Part shown: one piece after another, positions 8,170 through 16,433 of the stretch
Layout of the letters: the number at the start of each line of letters is the position of its first letter
Numbering within the stretch: position 1 is the first letter of the stretch
Assembly: GCA_002353935.1 (NCBI GenBank)
Contig: DEKP01000021.1
Span: 3,811-54,545 of the forward strand
Direction: 5' to 3'
DNA length: 50,735 bases
Origin: Ruminococcaceae bacterium UBA2719
GTDB lineage: Bacteria; Bacillota; Clostridia; Oscillospirales; Acutalibacteraceae
Notes under the pieces: generated by a model
Databases searched by the model: none
Seen by the model: the letters and a program-made list of their open reading frames with translations, nothing else
What the model was told of the DNA's origin: nothing
Made by a program: the position numbers and the translations under genes

Positions 8170-10998
8170 ATGATAACGGATAAAATAGCAATCAAAGGTG
8201 CAAAAAAGCACAATCTTAAAAATATCAATGTTGATATCCCGCGGGACAAGCTGGTTGTTTTGACGGGATTGTCCGGTTCAGGAAAATCCTCGCTTGCGTT
8301 CGATACAATATATGCCGAGGGACAGCGAAGATATGTTGAGAGCCTTTCTTCATACGCACGAATGTTTTTGGGACAAATGCAAAAACCAGAGGTTGAGTCG
8401 ATAGACGGTTTGTCGCCTGCAATTTCCATTGATCAGAAAACGACGTCCAAAAATCCTCGCTCAACTGTCGGCACAGTTACTGAAATTTATGATTATTTTA
8501 GGCTTTTGTATGCACGTATAGGCGTGCCTCATTGTCCTGTTTGCGGCAAGGAGATAAAAGAGCAGACGATAGATCAGATTGTTGACAGAGTTTTAAAGCT
8601 TGAAAAGGGAACAAAAATTCAAGTTCTTGCTCCTGTGGTACGCGCAAAAAAAGGAGAACATAAATCAGAATTGGAAAATGCGAGAAAATCAGGCTTTGTA
8701 AGAGTGCGTGTAGATTCTATTATATATGATTTATCGGAAGACATAACGCTTGAAAAAAACAAAAAGCACAGTATAGAAATTATTGTGGACAGGTTGGTTG
8801 TAAATGACGATATTCGCTCTAGGCTAAGCGATAGTATAGAAATAGCTTCGCATTTGGCAAACGGGTTGGTATTGATCAATTTGATTGATGGTGAGGACAT
8901 TTTGTTTTCACAAAACTATGCTTGCCCGGATCACGGTACTTGCATCAATGAGCTTTCGCCACGAATGTTCTCGTTTAATAATCCATTTGGCGCCTGTGAG
9001 CATTGTACCGGTTTGGGTGTGTTTATGAAAGTTGATCCCAAGCGTATTATTCCTGACGATACAAAAAGCATAGCTCAGGGAGGGCTAAAAGGTTCCGGAT
9101 GGGCATTGGAGGGCAATACTATTGCAGAGATGTATTTGCGCGGTTTGGCAGAAAAATACAACTTTTCTTTTGATACTCCGATCAAAGATATTCCTAAAAA
9201 CATAGTGAATAAAATCCTTTACGGGACAAACGGAGAGAAACTTCATTTGGTACGAAAATCTGTGTATCAGTCAGGTGAATTCGAGCGTGAATTTGAGGGT
9301 ATTATTCCTAATCTTGAGAGACGGTTCAGAGAGACTTCGAGCGCATGGATAAAAGACGAGATACAAAGTTATATGAGTGAGATTCCGTGTGAAGAATGTC
9401 ACGGAAAACGCTTGGCAAAGACCTCGCTGGCTGTTACTGTAGGTGATATAAATATTGCTGATTTGTGCGATAAGCCTGTAGTTAAAATACTTGAGTTTTT
9501 TGATACATTAGAGCTAAACAAGCGCGATGAGGCTATAGCGTCAGCTGTTATTAAAGAAATAAAATCTCGGCTTAATTTTTTGGTTAGCGTTGGGCTTGGT
9601 TATCTTACGCTTTCCAGAAGCGCTGCCACCTTGTCGGGAGGAGAGAGTCAGCGTATACGTCTTGCTACTCAGATAGGGTCTTCTTTGATGGGAGTATTGT
9701 ATATTTTGGATGAGCCTTCTATCGGTCTTCATCAAAGAGATAACGATAAGCTGCTTGGTACTTTAAAACGGCTAAGAGATATCGGAAATACCGTTATTGT
9801 TGTTGAACATGATGAAGATACTATGCGCGCTGCGGATTTCATAGTTGATATCGGACCGGGTGCAGGAGTGCATGGCGGCAAGGTAGTATGTGCAGGTACA
9901 ATTGATGATGTTATAGCGTGTGAAGATTCCATCACCGGCAAGTATTTATCACATAAGCTGCAAATTCCCGTACCCAAAACACGCCGTAAAGGTAATGGTA
10001 AAAAGTTGGTAGTCAAAGGTGCTTCGCAAAATAATTTGAAGAATATTAATGTTAGTTTTCCTCTGGGAAAATTTATATGCGTGACCGGTGTTTCTGGCTC
10101 GGGAAAATCTTCTCTTGTAAATGAAATTTTATATAAGTATCTTGCGGCAAAGCTTAATAGGGCAAAGACTACCGCAGGTGATTTTAAATCTATGACAGGT
10201 GTTACAAATCTGGATAAAGTTATCAATATTGACCAGAGCCCTATCGGAAAAACTCCGCGTTCAAATCCGGCAACATATACAGGAGTTTTTACCGATATAC
10301 GTGAGTTGTATGCTTCTACTCAGGATGCTAAAATGAAAGGATATAGTTCAAGCCGCTTTTCGTTTAATGTAAAGGGAGGCAGATGCGAGGCATGTCAGGG
10401 AGACGGAATTCTAAAAATAGAGATGCACTTTTTGCCTGATGTTTATGTTCCGTGTGAAGTTTGCAAAGGGCAACGGTATAACAGAGAAACTTTAGAAGTT
10501 AAATATAAGGGGAAAAATATCTACGACGTGCTTGAGATGACGGTCGAAGAAGGCTTGGAATTTTTTAAGAATATTCCTAAAATTGCTCGCAAATTACAGA
10601 CTTTATATGATGTAGGCTTGGGATATATAAAAATCGGACAACCGGCTACAACTCTTTCAGGAGGAGAAGCGCAGCGCGTAAAACTCTCTACAGAGCTGTC
10701 CAAACGAGGAACAGGCAAAACCCTTTACATTTTGGACGAGCCGACAACAGGACTTCATATTGCCGATGTACACAAGCTTGTTGATGTTTTGCAAAAATTA
10801 GTAGATGCCGGAAATACCGTCATTGTTATTGAACATAATCTTGATTTAATCAAGACAGCCGATCATATAATAGATTTAGGACCTGAAGGCGGAGACGAGG
10901 GCGGTACAGTTATTTTTGAAGGTACGCCGGAAGAAATTATTGAATGTAAAGCTTCATATACAGGCGAATATCTTGCGCCGCTGTTGAAACAAAAATAA
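8170..10998 (+). CDS. uvrA: Excinuclease ABC subunit A
   Basis: 942 aa DNA-damage sensor of nucleotide excision repair, a tandem ABC ATPase that loads UvrB at lesions. Walker A GLSGSGKSS lies near residue 32 and the second, GVSGSGKSS, near 640. The ABC signatures are LSGGESQR (near 490) and LSGGEAQR (near 830). Zinc-finger cysteines are visible at CPVCG and in the CEACQGDG...CEVCKGQRY module. Length and all nucleotide-binding motifs are intact. uvrB/uvrC are not in the window. Confidence 0.97.
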   Translation: MITDKIAIKGAKKHNLKNINVDIPRDKLVVLTGLSGSGKSSLAFDTIYAEGQRRYVESLSSYARMFLGQMQKPEVESIDGLSPAISIDQKTTSKNPRSTVGTVTEIYDYFRLLYARIGVPHCPVCGKEIKEQTIDQIVDRVLKLEKGTKIQVLAPVVRAKKGEHKSELENARKSGFVRVRVDSIIYDLSEDITLEKNKKHSIEIIVDRLVVNDDIRSRLSDSIEIASHLANGLVLINLIDGEDILFSQNYACPDHGTCINELSPRMFSFNNPFGACEHCTGLGVFMKVDPKRIIPDDTKSIAQGGLKGSGWALEGNTIAEMYLRGLAEKYNFSFDTPIKDIPKNIVNKILYGTNGEKLHLVRKSVYQSGEFEREFEGIIPNLERRFRETSSAWIKDEIQSYMSEIPCEECHGKRLAKTSLAVTVGDINIADLCDKPVVKILEFFDTLELNKRDEAIASAVIKEIKSRLNFLVSVGLGYLTLSRSAATLSGGESQRIRLATQIGSSLMGVLYILDEPSIGLHQRDNDKLLGTLKRLRDIGNTVIVVEHDEDTMRAADFIVDIGPGAGVHGGKVVCAGTIDDVIACEDSITGKYLSHKLQIPVPKTRRKGNGKKLVVKGASQNNLKNINVSFPLGKFICVTGVSGSGKSSLVNEILYKYLAAKLNRAKTTAGDFKSMTGVTNLDKVINIDQSPIGKTPRSNPATYTGVFTDIRELYASTQDAKMKGYSSSRFSFNVKGGRCEACQGDGILKIEMHFLPDVYVPCEVCKGQRYNRETLEVKYKGKNIYDVLEMTVEEGLEFFKNIPKIARKLQTLYDVGLGYIKIGQPATTLSGGEAQRVKLSTELSKRGTGKTLYILDEPTTGLHIADVHKLVDVLQKLVDAGNTVIVIEHNLDLIKTADHIIDLGPEGGDEGGTVIFEGTPEEIIECKASYTGEYLAPLLKQK

Positions 10999-11060
10999 AA
11001 TTATTTGTATAATATTTATATTCGTTTTTGACAAAACAATATAGCTTGGAGGAAGTTTAA

Positions 11061-11789
11061 ATGTTTAACGCTGAAAAAATAAAAGATGAATGTGTAAAAT
11101 GGATAAAAGATTTTTTTGAAAACAACGGAAAAGATTGTAACGCGGTGATAGGAATTTCCGGAGGAAAAGATAGCTCGGTTGTTGCCGCCTTATGTGTAGA
11201 AGCACTCTCAAAAGACAGGGTCATAGGCGTGCTCATGCCAAACGGAGAGCAAAGCGATATTGATATGGCGCAGTTGCTTGTTGCCCACTTGAATATTGAG
11301 TATTATATAGTAAATATAAAGGAGGCTGTAGATGGTATAAAGTCAGCAATTCCTTTTGAGATGTCTAAACAGAGCACAACTAATCTGCCTGCTCGTATAC
11401 GTATGTCTGCTCTTTATGCGGTTTCTCAGAGCAAAAACGGAAGAGTAGCTAACACTTGTAATTTATCTGAAGATTGGGTTGGATATTCTACGCGCTACGG
11501 CGACGCTGCAGGGGATTTTAGTCCGCTTTCTCATCTTACGGTTACAGAGGTCAAGGCTATTGGCAGAGCTTTGGGATTACCGGCTGTTTTAGTAGATAAA
11601 GTGCCTATTGACGGATTGTCCGGTAAGACAGATGAAGATAATTTAGGTTTTACTTATGATGAACTTGACAGATATATAAGAACCGGAAAAATAGATAATA
11701 TTGAGCATAAAGAAAAAATTGACCGCCTTCACAAAACGAATCTTTTTAAACTCCAGCTTATGCCGAGCTTTACACCGTCTCAAATATGA
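11061..11789 (+). CDS. nadE: Ammonia-dependent NAD+ synthetase
   Basis: 242 aa; converts nicotinic acid adenine dinucleotide to NAD+ using ATP and ammonia. The PP-loop motif SGGKDSS is near residue 35, and the substrate region NLPARIRM...NTCNLSEDWVGYSTRYGD matches NadE. There is no N-terminal nitrilase/glutaminase domain, so it is the NH3-dependent form. A GGAGG site precedes the ATG. The next gene starts within its stop codon. Confidence 0.93.
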   Translation: MFNAEKIKDECVKWIKDFFENNGKDCNAVIGISGGKDSSVVAALCVEALSKDRVIGVLMPNGEQSDIDMAQLLVAHLNIEYYIVNIKEAVDGIKSAIPFEMSKQSTTNLPARIRMSALYAVSQSKNGRVANTCNLSEDWVGYSTRYGDAAGDFSPLSHLTVTEVKAIGRALGLPAVLVDKVPIDGLSGKTDEDNLGFTYDELDRYIRTGKIDNIEHKEKIDRLHKTNLFKLQLMPSFTPSQI

Positions 11790-12136
11790 AGAAATTACTT
11801 TCGAACGGCGAACGTTTTGTAGCGATATTAGGTATTATATTTATTATTGCTATAGGTATATTTACGGTTTATGATAAAACAGTCATGCAATATAGACATA
11901 AATATTATGAAAGTCAAGAGGTTTATCTTTTGCCTGATTATAAATTAAATATAAATACGGCAAGCATAGAAGAATTAGACGGCTTGCAGTATGTGGGCGA
12001 AGTCACTGCAAAAAAGATTATAGACTACAGAGAAACATACGGCGATTTTGAAAATGTTGATGAGCTATATAATATAGAAGGAATCGGCTCAAAAATTATT
12101 GAGACAAATCGCGATTATATTACAGTTTCTGATTAA
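11786..12136 (+). CDS. ComEA-like helix-hairpin-helix membrane protein
   Basis: 116 aa with one N-terminal membrane anchor (about 12-30) and a C-terminal tandem helix-hairpin-helix region. That region contains LNINTASIEELDGLQYVGEVTAKK and the GIGSK motif, the non-specific DNA-binding fold of ComEA. It resembles the anchored DNA receptor of competence but lacks ComEA's usual longer linker, and no comEC follows. It could be a short ComEA or an unrelated HhH protein. It is coupled to nadE by a 4-nt overlap. Confidence 0.75.
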   Translation: MKKLLSNGERFVAILGIIFIIAIGIFTVYDKTVMQYRHKYYESQEVYLLPDYKLNINTASIEELDGLQYVGEVTAKKIIDYRETYGDFENVDELYNIEGIGSKIIETNRDYITVSD

Positions 12137-12256
12137 GCTTAAAATTTTCTTTTGAATGATTTTTTTATTTATGTATTTTATTTTTTTAGACCGTTGAGAA
12201 TGCAGAAAATTTTATATTTAAGAAAATTATAATTAAATGCACACTCCTATCACTCG

Positions 12257-12285
12257 TTGACAAAATCTTAAGTTTTGTGTATAAT
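12257..12285 (+). promoter_or_regulatory. Consensus promoter of tRNA-Leu
   Basis: TTGACA at 12257-12262 and TATAAT at 12280-12285 with a 17-bp spacer form a perfect sigma-A promoter, 22 bp upstream of the tRNA. Confidence 0.88.
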
Positions 12286-12307
12286 AGCATTTGTGGAAAT
12301 AAAATAT

Positions 12308-12392
12308 GCGGGTGTGGCGGAATTGGCAGACGCGCTAGATTTAGGTTCTAGTGGGGAAGACCGTGCAGGTTCAAGTCCTGTCACCCGCACCA
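12308..12392 (+). tRNA. tRNA-Leu (anticodon UAG), CCA encoded
   Basis: The acceptor arms GCGGGTG (12308-12314) and CACCCGC (12382-12388) pair fully. The anticodon stem CTAGA/TCTAG encloses a 7-nt loop with anticodon TAG at 12342-12344. A class II variable arm and the T-loop GTTCAAG region are present, and the 3' CCA is encoded at 12390-12392. It reads CUN codons, mainly CUA. It has its own consensus promoter and terminator. Confidence 0.96.
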
Positions 12393-12411
12393 GTATTAGT
12401 GTTCATAACGG
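12392..12411 (+). repeat. 20-bp direct repeat, copy 1, at the tRNA-Leu 3' end
   Basis: This 20-mer starts on the last A of the tRNA CCA and runs into the terminator stem. It recurs exactly at 18130-18149. The similarity continues imperfectly through both terminator hairpins. The copies bracket a 5.7-kb accessory block, as expected for a tRNA-associated insertion or a duplication scar (inference). Confidence 0.8.
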
Positions 12412-12434
12412 GTTTGCGTTATGAACACTTTTTT
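12399..12434 (+). terminator. Terminator of tRNA-Leu
   Basis: A perfect 12-bp stem (12399-12410 with 12417-12428), a 6-nt loop and a T6 tract at 12429-12434 form a strong intrinsic terminator directly after the tRNA. Confidence 0.93.
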
Positions 12435-12467
12435 ATCTAATTATTTAAAAATATTTTTAAATAATTC

Positions 12468-12496
12468 TTGACATTCCTCGTAAAAGAAAATATAAT
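12468..12496 (+). promoter_or_regulatory. Consensus promoter of the sdpR-sdpI-like operon
   Basis: TTGACA at 12468-12473 and TATAAT at 12491-12496 with 17-bp spacing form a perfect promoter immediately upstream of the inverted-repeat operator. Confidence 0.88.
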
Positions 12497-12520
12497 CTAT
12501 TTAAGAAAGATTTTAAATAG
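12497..12520 (+). promoter_or_regulatory. Probable operator of the ArsR-type repressor
   Basis: A perfect 8-bp inverted repeat (CTATTTAA, 8-bp spacer, TTAAATAG) abuts the -10 element and spans the expected transcription start, just before the ribosome site. ArsR/SdpR proteins are dimers that bind such palindromes and block polymerase, so autoregulation is likely (inference from position and symmetry). Confidence 0.65.
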
Positions 12521-12535
12521 ATTGGAGAGAACCCT

Positions 12536-12814
12536 TTGTCTATAAATAAAATTCTTTCCGCTTTAGCTGATGACACTCGACGTTCTATCATTATAAAACT
12601 CAGAGAAGGAAAAATTAGCACTGGAGATTTAGCCGAACACATCGGGCTTACTCCACAGGCACTTTCATATCATCTGTCTAAATTGAAAAAAGCGGAGCTT
12701 ATTTATGAAACAAAATATAAAAATTTCATTTATTATGAGCTTAATTTATCTGTTCTCGGTGAACTTATAGTTTGGCTCGATGCTTTGAAAGGAGACAAAA
12801 ACGATGAAAATTAA
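12536..12814 (+). CDS. ArsR-family winged-helix autorepressor (SdpR-like)
   Basis: 92 aa winged-helix regulator. The HTH runs from ILSALADDTRRSIIIKL to GLTPQALSYHLSKLKKAELI (about 5-60). There is no CxC metal motif, so it is not a metal sensor of the ArsR/SmtB type. In Bacillus, SdpR represses sdpRI, and the immunity protein SdpI sequesters SdpR at the membrane when the SdpC toxin is present. The next gene is SdpI-like, which supports that role. The TTG start follows GGAGAGA. It overlaps the next gene by 11 nt. Confidence 0.82.
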   Translation: MSINKILSALADDTRRSIIIKLREGKISTGDLAEHIGLTPQALSYHLSKLKKAELIYETKYKNFIYYELNLSVLGELIVWLDALKGDKNDEN

Positions 12815-13451
12815 AAAGATAATGTTTTTATTCTTTGCGGTTTTGCCGCTGGTAGTAAGCTTGATTGCACTTGTTTTCCTGCCCGAAAAAATCCCTGCAC
12901 ATTATGGAGCAAATTTTACGGTTGATCGTTACGGAAGCAAATTTGAAATACTTATTTTACCTGTTGCAACTCTTTTAATATCTTTAATTTTTTTGTTTCC
13001 CGGTATATTTATGCGAGATGAGCTTAACAAAAAAATTATACTTAATATCGGATTGGCTTTAATTCTTGTTTTCAACGCCTTGTATTATTGCATCCTTTAT
13101 GTTCAGTGCAATAATTTAAAAAACTTAAACTCAGATGTTTTTAATTTTGAAAGAATTTTATTATTAATTTTCGGTGTATTCTTTATATTTGTTGGTAATC
13201 TTATGCCGATGTCACGCAGGAATTCTTTTGTAGGGTTGAGAACAACGTGGAGTATGACTAATGATACAGTTTGGAAAAAATGTCAGATTTTCGGTGGAAT
13301 TTCAATGATAGTAACAGGGGTTATTTGTTTTGTTACAGCTTTTGTTTTTCCGAATGTGTTTTTGATGATCGGATTGTTGCTTGGAGTTGCTGTTATAGAT
13401 ACAATATATACTTATTTTGCGGCGAAAAAATACAGTTGTTACGAAAAATAA
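12804..13451 (+). CDS. SdpI-family membrane protein (DUF1648 plus SdpI domain)
   Basis: 215 aa polytopic membrane protein with about six membrane segments. The N-terminal DUF1648 pattern (LPEKIPAHYGANFTVDRYGSKFE) is followed by the SdpI module with MPMSRRNSFVGLRTTWSM near residue 135, a well-conserved family signature. SdpI gives immunity to the SdpC killing factor and signals through SdpR. No sdpC-like toxin is visible in this window, so it may protect against toxins made by others, or act only in regulation. The ATG overlaps the repressor gene. Confidence 0.82.
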   Translation: MKIKKIMFLFFAVLPLVVSLIALVFLPEKIPAHYGANFTVDRYGSKFEILILPVATLLISLIFLFPGIFMRDELNKKIILNIGLALILVFNALYYCILYVQCNNLKNLNSDVFNFERILLLIFGVFFIFVGNLMPMSRRNSFVGLRTTWSMTNDTVWKKCQIFGGISMIVTGVICFVTAFVFPNVFLMIGLLLGVAVIDTIYTYFAAKKYSCYEK

Positions 13452-13485
13452 AACTTAAAACAATTATGTTATGAATGCCAATGTT

Positions 13486-13516
13486 AAAAACAGCCTGGAA
13501 TTATCGGGCTGTTTTT
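13486..13516 (+). terminator. Terminator after the sdpI-like gene
   Basis: AACAGCC (13489-13495) pairs with GGCTGTT (13507-13513), followed by T5. It separates the sdpRI-like pair from the alarmone synthetase operon. Confidence 0.85.
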
Positions 13517-13676
13517 GATATGTTACAAAAATCGATTAAAATAGTTTGATTTATCTCTTATCTATTTTTTATTGCATTTTTTAAGTTTAATAAGTATAAT
13601 GCATTTAGATAATTTGTTTTTTAACAATGTTTTTTAAAATTAAAAGGCAAACAAAAAACTAAAAAGGATTTTGAGT

Positions 13677-14285
13677 ATGAAGCAAGAAGATTTATTATTT
13701 TATGGGGAATTTGCACCAAAGCTGGAAGAGATCAGGCAATTGTTGCTTACCGAGATTCAGTCTATTCTCGATAGCTTAAGTACGGATTCAGAAACTGCTG
13801 TGGCGGAGCATATCAAGTGTCGAATCAAAAGTGCCGACAGTCTGAAAGAAAAGTTGCGCCGCACAGGATTAGAAGAGAAAGCCGAAAGTGGATTAAGAAA
13901 CCTTTCGGACTTAGTCGGTGCAAGAGTGATTACTCACTTTATCGGCGATATTTATACTGTGCTTGATTTGATAAAAAATAATTCAAAGTGGCAAGTCAAA
14001 AACGTCAAGGACTATATTGCTGATATGAAGCCGAACGGCTATCGGAGTCTTCATGTGATTCTTACGGTTCCTTTTGGAGTAGGAGATATTGATACAATTG
14101 ACGTAGAAATTCAACTTCGCACTATTGCCATGGATTGTTGGGCGAGTTTGGAACATCAGCTAAAATATAAGAAGAATATACAAAATACGACGCTGATTGT
14201 GGACGAGCTAAAGCGATGCGCTGACGAGATGGCTTCCACAGATCTGACACTGCAGACCATTCGTGATTTGATTCAGAGGGGGTAA
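13677..14285 (+). CDS. Small alarmone synthetase (RelA/SpoT synthetase domain)
   Basis: About 202 aa, a stand-alone (p)ppGpp synthetase of the RelP/RelQ size class without hydrolase or ACT domains. The domain shows RIKSADSLKEKLRR, NLSDLVGARVITHF, KPNGYRSLHVI and VEIQLRT; the last carries the catalytic Glu. ATG 13677 has an AAAAAGG site 9 nt upstream, while the in-frame TTG at 13671 is too close to it. It sits 6 bp before a response regulator, so a two-component signal probably co-varies with alarmone synthesis (inference). It lies inside the tRNA-Leu-linked accessory block. Confidence 0.87.
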   Translation: MKQEDLLFYGEFAPKLEEIRQLLLTEIQSILDSLSTDSETAVAEHIKCRIKSADSLKEKLRRTGLEEKAESGLRNLSDLVGARVITHFIGDIYTVLDLIKNNSKWQVKNVKDYIADMKPNGYRSLHVILTVPFGVGDIDTIDVEIQLRTIAMDCWASLEHQLKYKKNIQNTTLIVDELKRCADEMASTDLTLQTIRDLIQRG

Positions 14286-14291
14286 AATAAA

Positions 14292-14957
14292 ATGAAAATA
14301 CTGTACGCTGAGGATGAGAAGCAGCTTTCTGTCGCCGTAACTGAAATTCTCAAAATGGAAGGCTTTACGGTTACGCCTGTTTATGACGGCAGAGAAGCGC
14401 TGAACGCGATTAATAACGATTATTTTGACGCGGTTGTGTTAGATATAATGATGCCTGTAATGGACGGTATTGAGGTGCTCAAGGAAATGCGCAGGAGCGG
14501 CAACCATACCTCTGTTTTGATGTTGACGGCTAAGACAACGGTTGACGATCGTATTAAGGGACTGAGCGAAGGTGCAGATGATTATCTTGCCAAGCCCTTT
14601 GCTATGAAGGAACTTGTTGCGCGGCTGCGTTCTCTTATGCGCCGTCAAAACGATTATCGATACTCCGTGCTGAAAATTGCTAATATTGAGCTCAATTCCA
14701 ATACCTGTGAGCTAAAATCTGACAAGGGAAGTCTGAGATTGAACAATACCGAAGCAGAGCTGCTGACTTTTCTAATTCGCAATATCAATACCTACTACAG
14801 TGCCGAAGAAATTAACACTCAGGTATGGAACGGCAATGAAAGCGCCGAGAAAGCCGAGCTTTACATTTTTTATCTTAAAAACAAGCTTATACAGATTCAC
14901 TCAAAGGTTATTATTTTAATAAACGAAAACCAGTATGCATTAGGAGAGGTCACATGA
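14292..14957 (+). CDS. OmpR-family response regulator
   Basis: 221 aa. The receiver domain (1-115) has the acidic pair in YAEDEK, the phospho-acceptor Asp in VVLDIMMPVMDG (near 51) and the Lys in LAKPFAMKE. The C-terminal DNA-binding domain (about 125-218) is a winged helix recognised by LNNTEAELLTFLIRN and the NKLIQIHSKVIILINENQYALG wing. It is co-transcribed with the following histidine kinase (4-nt overlap). The target genes are unknown. Confidence 0.9.
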   Translation: MKILYAEDEKQLSVAVTEILKMEGFTVTPVYDGREALNAINNDYFDAVVLDIMMPVMDGIEVLKEMRRSGNHTSVLMLTAKTTVDDRIKGLSEGADDYLAKPFAMKELVARLRSLMRRQNDYRYSVLKIANIELNSNTCELKSDKGSLRLNNTEAELLTFLIRNINTYYSAEEINTQVWNGNESAEKAELYIFYLKNKLIQIHSKVIILINENQYALGEVT

Positions 14958-16189
14958 AAAAGCTGCGCAAAAAAATTATTTTCGGAGTTTTTCTTTCGGC
15001 AACAGTAGTTTTTATGCTTACTATTCTGTTTGTAGGGCTTATCTTGAACTTATCAGAAGCTCAGGAAGCCGATGCGATGACAGAGGAGATTGTGAAGTAT
15101 GGAGGAGAAATACCAAAAATTACAGATCCTGATTTTGAAGAATACAACCGTACACTTGACAAAAAATACTTTGGAGATGAAACTGTATTCCGCCTTCGTT
15201 ATTTTACTGTTGTTTACGAAAACGGGATTGCTCAAACCAACTTAACCCATATCGCCTCAGTAAACGAGGAAGAAGCGGTTTCAATGGCTGATATTGTCAA
15301 GCTTGGTCAAGATGAGACGGGTTATTACCACGGATACCGTTATCGAATTAGCAATAATGGCAATTTAATTGTCTTTTTGGACGATTACGATAATATAGAA
15401 GGACAGCGGCAAGTGATGATTTTGTTGTTTTTTATATCTATATTCTTTATTGTAATGATTACACTTGTGTTCCGGTTTTTATCCAAGCGAATTGTTAAGC
15501 CGTTTGAAGAAAACGCTAAAATGCAGAAGCAATTTGTTACCGACGCCAGTCATGAACTGAAAACTCCGCTGGCAATTATTTCCGCTAATGCGGAAGTGCT
15601 TGCATACAAAGATGGCGAAAACGAATGGATCAATAATATTACCTCGCAGGTTACGCGTGTCAGTGAACTTGTCAATGAACTGTTGATCCTAAACCGTCTA
15701 GAGGAAGTTGAGGAAATTACGGATATTGAGCCTGTAAATCTGAGTGAAAAAACAAACGCTGTTGCGGATTCCTTTGTTGAGATATTCAATAGTAAAAATG
15801 CTTCACTTGTTCGTGAGATTCAGCCCGGAGTGGTTCTTAATGGTAATCCCGGTCAGTTGGAACGCTTGCTTTCCGTTTTGATTGAAAACGCGTCAAAGTA
15901 TGTCAGTGGAAACGGTGAAGTTAAAATCTCACTAAAAAAAGAAATTCGCTTTACCCGCCTGACTGTTTTTAATACTTGTGAGATCGATAAAGATGCAGAT
16001 TATACTCAATTGTTTGACCGCTTTTATCGTCCCGACGGCTCGCGTAACTCAAAAACAGGCGGTCACGGAGTGGGGCTGAGCATAGCGAAAAGAATCGTTA
16101 CTTTACACAACGGAAGTATAGAGGCGGTACCTTTTGAAAATGGTTTTTGTATTAACGTAAATTTGTCAAACAAATTAAGGAACCGATGA
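14954..16189 (+). CDS. Membrane sensor histidine kinase
   Basis: 411 aa. Membrane segment 1 (about 9-31), an extracellular sensor of roughly 125 residues, and membrane segment 2 (about 155-177) are followed by the H-box DASHELKTPLAII (near 195-207). The N, D/F and G boxes follow (LSVLIENASKYV, FDRFYRPDGSRNSKTGGHGVGLSIAKRIV). No clear HAMP domain is visible. It pairs with the overlapping response regulator. Its TGA stop abuts a rubrerythrin-like scrap. The signal is unknown. Confidence 0.9.
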   Translation: MKKLRKKIIFGVFLSATVVFMLTILFVGLILNLSEAQEADAMTEEIVKYGGEIPKITDPDFEEYNRTLDKKYFGDETVFRLRYFTVVYENGIAQTNLTHIASVNEEEAVSMADIVKLGQDETGYYHGYRYRISNNGNLIVFLDDYDNIEGQRQVMILLFFISIFFIVMITLVFRFLSKRIVKPFEENAKMQKQFVTDASHELKTPLAIISANAEVLAYKDGENEWINNITSQVTRVSELVNELLILNRLEEVEEITDIEPVNLSEKTNAVADSFVEIFNSKNASLVREIQPGVVLNGNPGQLERLLSVLIENASKYVSGNGEVKISLKKEIRFTRLTVFNTCEIDKDADYTQLFDRFYRPDGSRNSKTGGHGVGLSIAKRIVTLHNGSIEAVPFENGFCINVNLSNKLRNR

Positions 16190-16217
16190 TAATGCAAAAG
16201 AACACGCAAAAATGTGG
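16188..16217 (+). pseudogene. Tiny rubrerythrin-like gene remnant
   Basis: Ten codons overlapping the histidine-kinase stop read DNAKEHAKMW. This matches the metal-binding helix of the intact rubrerythrin in this window (DNEKEHAKMW, near residue 55) at 9 of 10 residues, with close DNA similarity. The reading then loses similarity and stops at a TAA. It looks like a scar of an earlier rearrangement between rubrerythrin and the kinase, but the match is short and could be chance. Confidence 0.4.
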
Positions 16218-16433
16218 CTAAACTTCCTGTGTTTGCTATTGTGTTTCTTTTTCTACCACTAAGCCTCACATTTGACTAAACGGAGATAAAAAATTGCAGA
16301 CCGGCATATCATAAAACATTTTGTCAAGAGCTTTTTATTCATTGATGTTGCTATTTAATTTATAGATGCTAGAATCGTTAATATTTTAGTAATATAATAA
16401 TTTATTATATTTTTTAAAGGGAGTTGACAGTAT

